DNA from: Apium graveolens
Lineage: Eukaryota; Streptophyta; Magnoliopsida; Apiales; Apiaceae
Direction of reading: 5' to 3'
Assembly (NCBI RefSeq): GCF_009905375.1
Contig: NC_133647.1
Coordinates: 62,001-126,000 of the forward strand
Length of the DNA: 64,000 nt
In this document: piece after piece, positions 57,789 through 64,000 of the stretch
Numbering within the stretch: the first letter of the stretch is position 1
Layout of the letters: each line of letters begins with the position of its first letter
The notes under the pieces: generated by a model
Database searches by the model: none
Told to the model about the DNA's origin: nothing
What the model saw: the letters and a program-made list of their open reading frames with translations, nothing else
Program-made: the position numbers and the translations under genes

Positions 57789-60700
57789 TGTAATATATAA
57801 GATATATCGTGTAATTATTAATTATTATGTATGTTCAGTATTTATTATGTGAATTATTTGTTAATTATTAAATGTGTTTGGATGTTTAAAAATAATATTA
57901 ATTGAGTATTTTAATTTTTATTGTCCAAAATAAAATATAGATAATTGTCATATCTTCCTATTTATTTTTATGTTGATTTATGATTTTATAGGAAATATAT
58001 GGATTTTATAAAATCTTTTTCCGAGTATTTAAAAACTGTTTTATACAATCGGGAACCAACCGACGTCATCCGTTTTTACGTTTTTATAACCCGAAACTCT
58101 TCCGAGAACTCCTTCCTAACCTAATTGCAATATTCCGAGCATTTCCCATGTTTCGACTTTTTCGATCTGGCGTACGGTTTGTCCTGCGCGGGTCCTGGTG
58201 CAACATTTTCGATACATTATTCGTTTCGGTAAATCAATAAAACTCGTATTTTCGATAAACGGAATCTTTTTATTAAACTATCACAATTATCACCTTGTAA
58301 TACGTGTAACCAGGCGCTTAGACCAAGACCGCAGTACAAATTGTACTGGTTTGGATAATTATCCCGAAAACCGGTACCGTTTGGATCAGTTTTTATAAAT
58401 AAACGTACCATTTTATATCCGGAATGATCCAACGGGATACTAATTTTCCGTAATTATAAATAGCCTTTACCGTATTTTATTACGTATCAAAAATCATTTG
58501 CAGACAATAATTATATAATTTTTCAGAGAAAATACTTATATTCATAAACCTTTATGAGAATCAAACAACAATTCGAAGGTGCTAGTGATCTTTGTTTTCA
58601 ACGCTCGAGTAACCAAATCAAAGGTCTTGAAGAGTACTATCAGAATCTGTGATTTATACACCTGCGATTTCAAAGGTTTATTTTCTGTTAATTTATTTAT
58701 TTTCAAATTATTTTGATTAAAAATATGAATTTTTGTTCGAATGATTTGATGATTGCATGTTGTAGAGCTTGTTTTCCTGATGATTTTGATATATTATATG
58801 ACTAATTTGGAGTTCAATAACATGTTCAAAATTGAGTTTGATTTTCAAATTTTGAAATTAGGGTTTATAACCCGTATGCATGTTCTTAATTGAAATTTAG
58901 GGCTTTTTTATTTAGGGGTTATTAGCTGTTGATATATAGTGGGTTGTGCTCCTTATGAAATCTGCAATCGATTGGTATATAGCTCGTTAACAGAGGATTC
59001 GTGGATCGAAGGGAGTTGTGTTTTGATATTTTCGTCGGGTCACCGGAAACCGGTGAAGTTCTTGGCCATTTTCCGGCTCTGGGGTTATTAGGACGAAATG
59101 ATTGTTGGGATGTCTTTCTCAAGAATTGTAGATGATATCTGGAGCTCCTGGAGGTGTGACGATTCCGGGAACGCCATCTCCGGCGAACCCCGATCGTTTT
59201 ACGGCGAGCCCTGTAAAATTTGCAGTTTGGTACCTAAACTTTTGGGGACGATACAGTTTAGTCCCTAAAGTTTCAGGAAAGTTGCAGAAATAGGATTCCT
59301 GTTTTAAAAATATTTAAAAAATCATATATTCTATTTATTTTAATTATAAAAATCAGTTTTAAATTTCTAAAAATTCCAAAAATCATTACTTTAATTCCAA
59401 AAATTATTTTTAATTCAAAAATAAATCTGAATTAGTTAGTTAATTAATTTTAGTTAATAATTAATTGATTAATTGGTCAATTAATTCGAAAATTAATTGA
59501 TTAATTGATTTAATTAATTATTAATTGATTTTATTTAATTATTTAATTAGATTTAATTATTTAAAAATGATTTAAAAATTCCGAAAAATAGGTACGAACT
59601 TTAAAATATTATTTTAAATTGTTTTCAAGGCTCGATAATTATTATAAAATTGTTTTGAATCCAGATTTGGCCAACCGAACCTTGTTTATTACTCTGAATC
59701 CAACGACCCGTTTTAATTCCGAAAAATGTTTTAAAAATCATTTTAAATACCTGAAAGCCTGTTTATGACCCGAGACTCATTTATAAATGATATGTCATTG
59801 ATTATTTGACGTGTTATGTGTTATATATTACTTGTTGTTTGACTGTCGATCTATATGTTCGATGTTTACTTGTTTATAGCATAACTTTCAATCTGTTAAT
59901 CGAATTTGGGTGAAACGAATGATAGATAGAAGTGTATGTCGAATAGATAAGTATGAGTTGAATATTGATAGATGCTTATGATATGTGAGCAGAAGAGGCA
60001 AGACGTAGGAAAGAGAAACAGATAGTCGAGGAGTAGACGTTTGTGATTGAAAGTTAGTGCAGTATAGCAAGCTAGTACCAGACAAGTGTTTTGAACTTTC
60101 TCGAGATATATTGTAGTTGATTGATAGTCCTGTTTTATATTGCAAGTGCTTTGAAGCACTGAACCCTAAACCCGGATTCTAGTTATTGATCTTGAGCCTT
60201 AAACCTTATTCTTTCTAAACCATTGATTGTTGTATACCCAAATACGAACCACAAATATACGATACTACTCCACAAATACATACAAACTAAATACCAAACG
60301 CTGAACCGAATTACTTACATATTCAAACCATTGTACCTTATGCTTTGAAAGACCAAATCCTTGAAACCTTGTAACGTTGATTCCTTTATTATCCAATTCT
60401 TTCATTACCTAACAGCCAAGCTTTGAAATTGCCACATTGATCCTTGTGAAGATTGAACCCATGTCATTATCGAACATCCAATGTTATTTATGATTCTGTT
60501 TATTGCTTTACATTGTTTATTCTGTTATTATGTTAGAATTGGATTGTTTTTATAAAATTGTGGACCAGATTCGTGGTCAGGCCAGATCAAAGGTCAAGTT
60601 AGGCCAATGTGTGCCTTGGATCCGGTAGTTAGAGCAATGTTGTGTGCTTTGCTCGGGGTTAGTGCGTGACTGATCAGCAGCCTAACTTTAGTTTTTTTTT

Positions 60701-61110
60701 TATAAATAAAAATATAATATCCAATTATAAATCATAATTCATTGTTCAGTTGATATCATAACCCCTTTTCACTTGATGATCATTATTCTCAGTCTTGTCA
60801 TTATGACTTGCTGAGTTAGTTAGCTCATTTGTGCGATGTTGTTTATGTTCTTTTCCAGTTAAGAAGGACCAGTTGGTAGCGAGGATCCCCAATCCAGTGC
60901 GAGAGCTAGGGGTCCAGGTTGATCGAGTTAAGTTAGCAGGCATCTTTTGAGATAATTTAAGTTTGTAAAAGTTTGTAATAATGTTTAACACTCAGTTCTG
61001 AGTTTGAATACTTGGGATTTGGACAGTTTGTAATATAAGTGTGTGTCTGGCTTGTGTACATACTTTAACCTGTTGCGGTCCGTGGTAGTTGGTAAGCAGG
61101 GTCACTGCAA

Positions 61111-61174
<64 letters not shown>

Positions 61175-61256
61175 TTATTATTGTTATAAGCAGGTTATAA
61201 ATAAGGTATGTGTGTGTGGACCCCAAACTTCTGACCCGGGTTTGGAGGGCGCCACA
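57789..61256 (+). repeat. Solo LTR of about 3.47 kb
   Basis: Starts TGTAATATATAAG and ends GGAGGGCGCCACA. Flanks are GCAAT (57784-57788) and ACAAT (61257-61261), a 4-of-5 match for a 5-bp target duplication. A TATA box TATAAATA lies at 58455-58462. A related copy starts at 62562. No internal retrotransposon region, primer site or polypurine tract adjoins it, hence solo LTR. Short ORFs inside are not supported. Confidence 0.6.
61110..61172. repeat. (ATT)n microsatellite
   Basis: About 20 uninterrupted ATT units inside the solo LTR. They produce a poly-Ile frame on the minus strand that is not a gene. Confidence 0.95.
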
Positions 61257-61410
61257 ACAATTAAGTAATTTCAGTAAGTATTGAGCGACTATCAAACTTT
61301 TAATGTTTAGTCTAAACATTTGCGATGCACGCTTGTTTTAAATAATTGTTACTTAAATGTTCATATTTTATTAAAATTATTTGTTAAAACTGTAAGTATG
61401 TATGAATAAG

Positions 61411-62432
61411 TAGAGCAAAGTATATATTTTTATTATATTATAATACCTATTTTATAATAATTAGGTTTTAGAAAAAAGATAATTTAGTAAATTATCTAAA
61501 AAATATAGTTTCAATTTCCATTCGTAACAATTTCATATCAATGTTGGAGAATTACTCTCAGACAAAATATGTTTAGTTCAAGCGTCATTGTTGATTTGGT
61601 AAAAAATAATATATGTGTAAATATTGATTCTTCCTGAACAATGCTATAAGAATTGCCTTTGTTATAAGTTTAAGATTATGTTCAAATTGATGCAGAGTTT
61701 TGTTATAAGTTTAAGACCGTCTTCGAGTTAATGCAGGGTTGTTGACTTGTTGTAGATTTGGGTTTTACCGCCGTGTTACTAATGACTTTAGTAATTTAAT
61801 ATTAATTAATTATATTTAATATAAGGTTTTAAGTAAGGATAATTTGGTAAATTCAACGTGTACCAAAAAACAGGTATCGTACCAAAACTTTTAATATTTC
61901 CTCTTTTATATAATAGTAATAGAACAAAATATATTTTTTATTATATTATAATACCTATTTTATAATAATTAGATTTTAGAAAAAGATAATTTAATAAATT
62001 CGCTATAAAATATAGGTTCAATTTCCATCCATAACAATTTCATATCAATGTTGGAGAATTATTCTCAGACAAAATATGTTTTGTTCAATCGTCGTTGTTG
62101 ATTTGGTAAAAAATAATATATGTGTAAATATTGATTCTGCCTGGACAGTGATATAGGAATTGCCTTTGTTATAAGTTTAAGACTATGTTCAAATTGATGA
62201 AGACTTTTGTTATAAGTTTAAGACCGTCTTCGAATTAATGCAGAGTTGTTGACTTGTTGTAGGTTTGGGTTTTACCGCCATGTTACTACTGAATTTAATA
62301 ATTTAATATTAATATATTATATAATTAATATAAAGTTTTAAGTAAGGATAATTTGGTAAATTTAACGTGTACCAAAAAACAGGTACCGTACCAAAACTTT
62401 TAATGTTTCGTCTTTTATATAATAGTAATAGA
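61411..62432. repeat. Two tandem copies of a roughly 510-bp unit
   Basis: Copy 1 (about 61411-61923) and copy 2 (about 61924-62432) align along their whole length, both containing AACAATTTCATATCAATGTT, GCCTTTGTTATAAGTTTAAG and ending CTTTTATATAATAGTAATAG. The unit is the 5' part of the Helitron-like element. Confidence 0.85.
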
Positions 62433-62528
62433 TATTAATTGGTCACCCTGCTTACTCAATTTTTTAAATTTCCTCCATTATTTTATCATTTTCCTAACCT
62501 CCGTGCCGAACCCAAATATAAACAAATT

Positions 62529-62546
62529 GGAGGGACGGAGGGAGTA
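62529..62546. mobile_element. One end of a Stowaway-type MITE
   Basis: GGAGGGACGGAGGGAG followed by TA is the reverse complement of the Stowaway end CTCCCTCCGTCCC with its TA target. The partner end was not found, so only a fragment is claimed. Confidence 0.4.
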
Positions 62547-62561
62547 TTATTCTAGCCTAAG

Positions 62562-64000
62562 TGTAATATCCCATATTTTTAAATATTATTATTATAATTA
62601 TTTGGAATTATTATGTGATTTTTATGTGAATTTTGGTGAATTATCTGATAATTGGAATTGATGTTTAGGTGTTTATATGTGATATTATTTGAGTATTTTA
62701 ATTTTTATATGTCCAGAATAAAATATATATAATTGTGATATTTTTCTGGTAATTTTTGGATTGTTACATGATTTTATAATGATTTATAGATTTAATAATT
62801 ATTTTTTGAATAATTACCAAAATTATTTTATAAAGCCGAGAATCTTCCAACTTCAACTGTTTTTACGTTTTTATAACCCGAAACTCTGCCGAAAACTCCT
62901 TCCTAACCTAATATGGTAATTCCAGACATTTTCCGTGTTTTGACTTTTTCGATCCGGATTACGGTTTGACCCGTGCGCGGTCCGACGCAAAATTTTCGAT
63001 ACGATAATCATTTCGGTAAATCAACAAAACCCGTATTCTCGAGAGACGAGATATTTTTACATTATTTTCGTATATGGTGTTTTATGAAAAACCCGGTTTT
63101 GATGATTATCCAATTCTGGAAATAAATTGTATCGTTTTATAGTTACTTAGCGGCTAAGTAATCTATTTTTTGATCATTTTATAATTACTTAGCGGCTAAG
63201 CAACTAATTTAACGATCCAAAACGATCCAGAACAAACCAATATTCCGTAAATATAAATAGCCTATTTCTTATTTCATTTATTTCGTTTATTCATTTTCAA
63301 CCAGTTAAAATACCGTAAATACAGAGTAAAACCCTAGAAACCGATACGTTCCTGAGAATCAATCGTACGAACGAAGGCGTTATCGAACTCCGATTCGGGT
63401 GTGCAGCATATGAAAATGAAGCTCTCGAAATCTTCTTTCTGAATCAATCAACCATTTTAGTGCAGTAATTAAGGTAATTTTATTATTTATTTATTGATAT
63501 TCAAATTATTTGATAATTAAATTATGAAAATTTGTTCTTGATGTTGTTGATGTGATTTGATGCTTCCATCGTGTAGATAATATTTTTTTGGTCAATTTGT
63601 TATATTATACTTCAAAAATAGGGTTCAGTATCATATAGAAATTAAGGTTTGATTTTCTGAAAATTACTTGAGTACGTGTTCTAGGTGTTCTTGAAGAATT
63701 CTGAGAATCAAACTCAAATTTGAGGGTGATACAGATTTCAGAATTCGAAGTATGAGTAACCAAAATGTTCAGATTTTTATGCTCTTTCCGTTTATGCCAT
63801 CAAATCATTCAAACGATAGGTAATTTGTTAATTTCTTAAATTAGGGTTTATGTCGAAATTTGGGGGTTTGATTTCTGGACTATTTTGGATGTTTTTATTA
63901 ATGTTAATAGCTTTTCCATGAGTAGTAGGATCGAATTATACTTTTATTTGATTTGTTTTAGTCCAGGAGATGTTCAACCGAGTTCATAAATTTTTCAAAA
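62562..64000 (+). repeat. Second copy of the long LTR family, cut by the window edge
   Basis: Starts TGTAATATCCCATATTTTT. It follows the left copy through shared blocks (GAGTATTTTAATTTTTAT, TTTTTACGTTTTTATAACCC, GACTTTTTCGATC) to a TATA box TATAAATA at 63252-63259 and beyond. It runs off the right edge, so it may be a solo LTR or the 5' LTR of a full element. Confidence 0.65.

Larger units (their letters stand above)
57416..62432 (-). mobile_element. Helitron-like element, interrupted by an LTR and internally duplicated
   Basis: On the minus strand a 3' end with a small hairpin (CGTACATCGCACG), then TTTTAGACTAG and a T at 57415, fits the CTRR/T end of plant Helitrons. The 5' end would be at 62432, reading A, then TCTATTACTATTATATAAAA followed by GACGAAACATTAAAAG. 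A second 3'-like end lies at 61307-61335 (GCGTGCATCGC, then GACTAA) and a second 5'-like end at 61923. So two elements may be nested, or one carries a duplicated part. No helicase coding sequence is present, so it is non-autonomous. The solo LTR 57789-61256 lies inside it. Confidence 0.5.

Noticed and set aside
61065..61319. 84-codon minus-strand frame with a long Ile run
   Set aside because: Produced by the ATT microsatellite inside the solo LTR.

Overview
The window is nuclear DNA of a flowering plant, most likely a eudicot. The evidence is AT-rich intergenic sequence, two intron-containing plant genes, and Ty3/gypsy LTR retrotransposons of two plant-specific lineages (Athila and Tat). I cannot name the species from the sequence alone.

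Layout. (1) At 1-3.8 kb a minus-strand gene encodes a DUF936 family protein. Three exons can be read; the 3' end is unresolved or outside the window. A 373-bp Mutator-like MITE with a perfect 9-bp target duplication sits just upstream of it. (2) From about 5.2 to 26.5 kb lies an old, broken Tat-lineage element in minus orientation (element A). It has been split by a younger, complete 11.2-kb Athila-lineage element (element C, 8872-20093, target duplication CCTTT). (3) At 27367-38207 is a second, young and nearly intact Tat-lineage element (element B) in plus orientation, with 568-bp LTRs differing at 3 positions and target duplication ACCGA. (4) From 38.2 to 44.9 kb there is AT-rich intergenic DNA with several MITE-like elements. 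(5) From 45.0 to 56.6 kb is a minus-strand nine-or-more-exon gene for a TBC-domain Rab GTPase-activating protein; one intron holds a LINE remnant and a gypsy gag remnant. (6) From 57.4 to 64.0 kb lies a Helitron-like region containing a 3.47-kb solo LTR. A second copy of the same LTR family runs off the right edge.

How the parts work together. Elements A and B share one architecture. Gag-pol (gag, zinc knuckle, protease, reverse transcriptase, a decayed RNase H, a second archaeal-type RNase H, integrase) is on the sense strand. A gene on the opposite strand lies between pol and the 3' LTR, followed by tandem repeats. In B the antisense gene is intact, with three exons, two GT-AG introns and its own TATA box. 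It encodes a 556-residue protein with a region resembling the 'putative gypsy type transposon' domain and a coiled-coil tail. In A the same gene is broken, but domain order, TATA box and the roughly 360-bp spacing to the pol stop codon are retained. Element C instead carries a sense-strand extra ORF downstream of pol, also with a TATA box in front and interrupted by one stop. In both B and C the polyprotein is cut by a single stop codon just before the integrase C-terminal GPY/F region, so neither looks autonomous without readthrough.

All boundaries and splice sites were read by eye. LTR differences were counted by eye. No database search was run.
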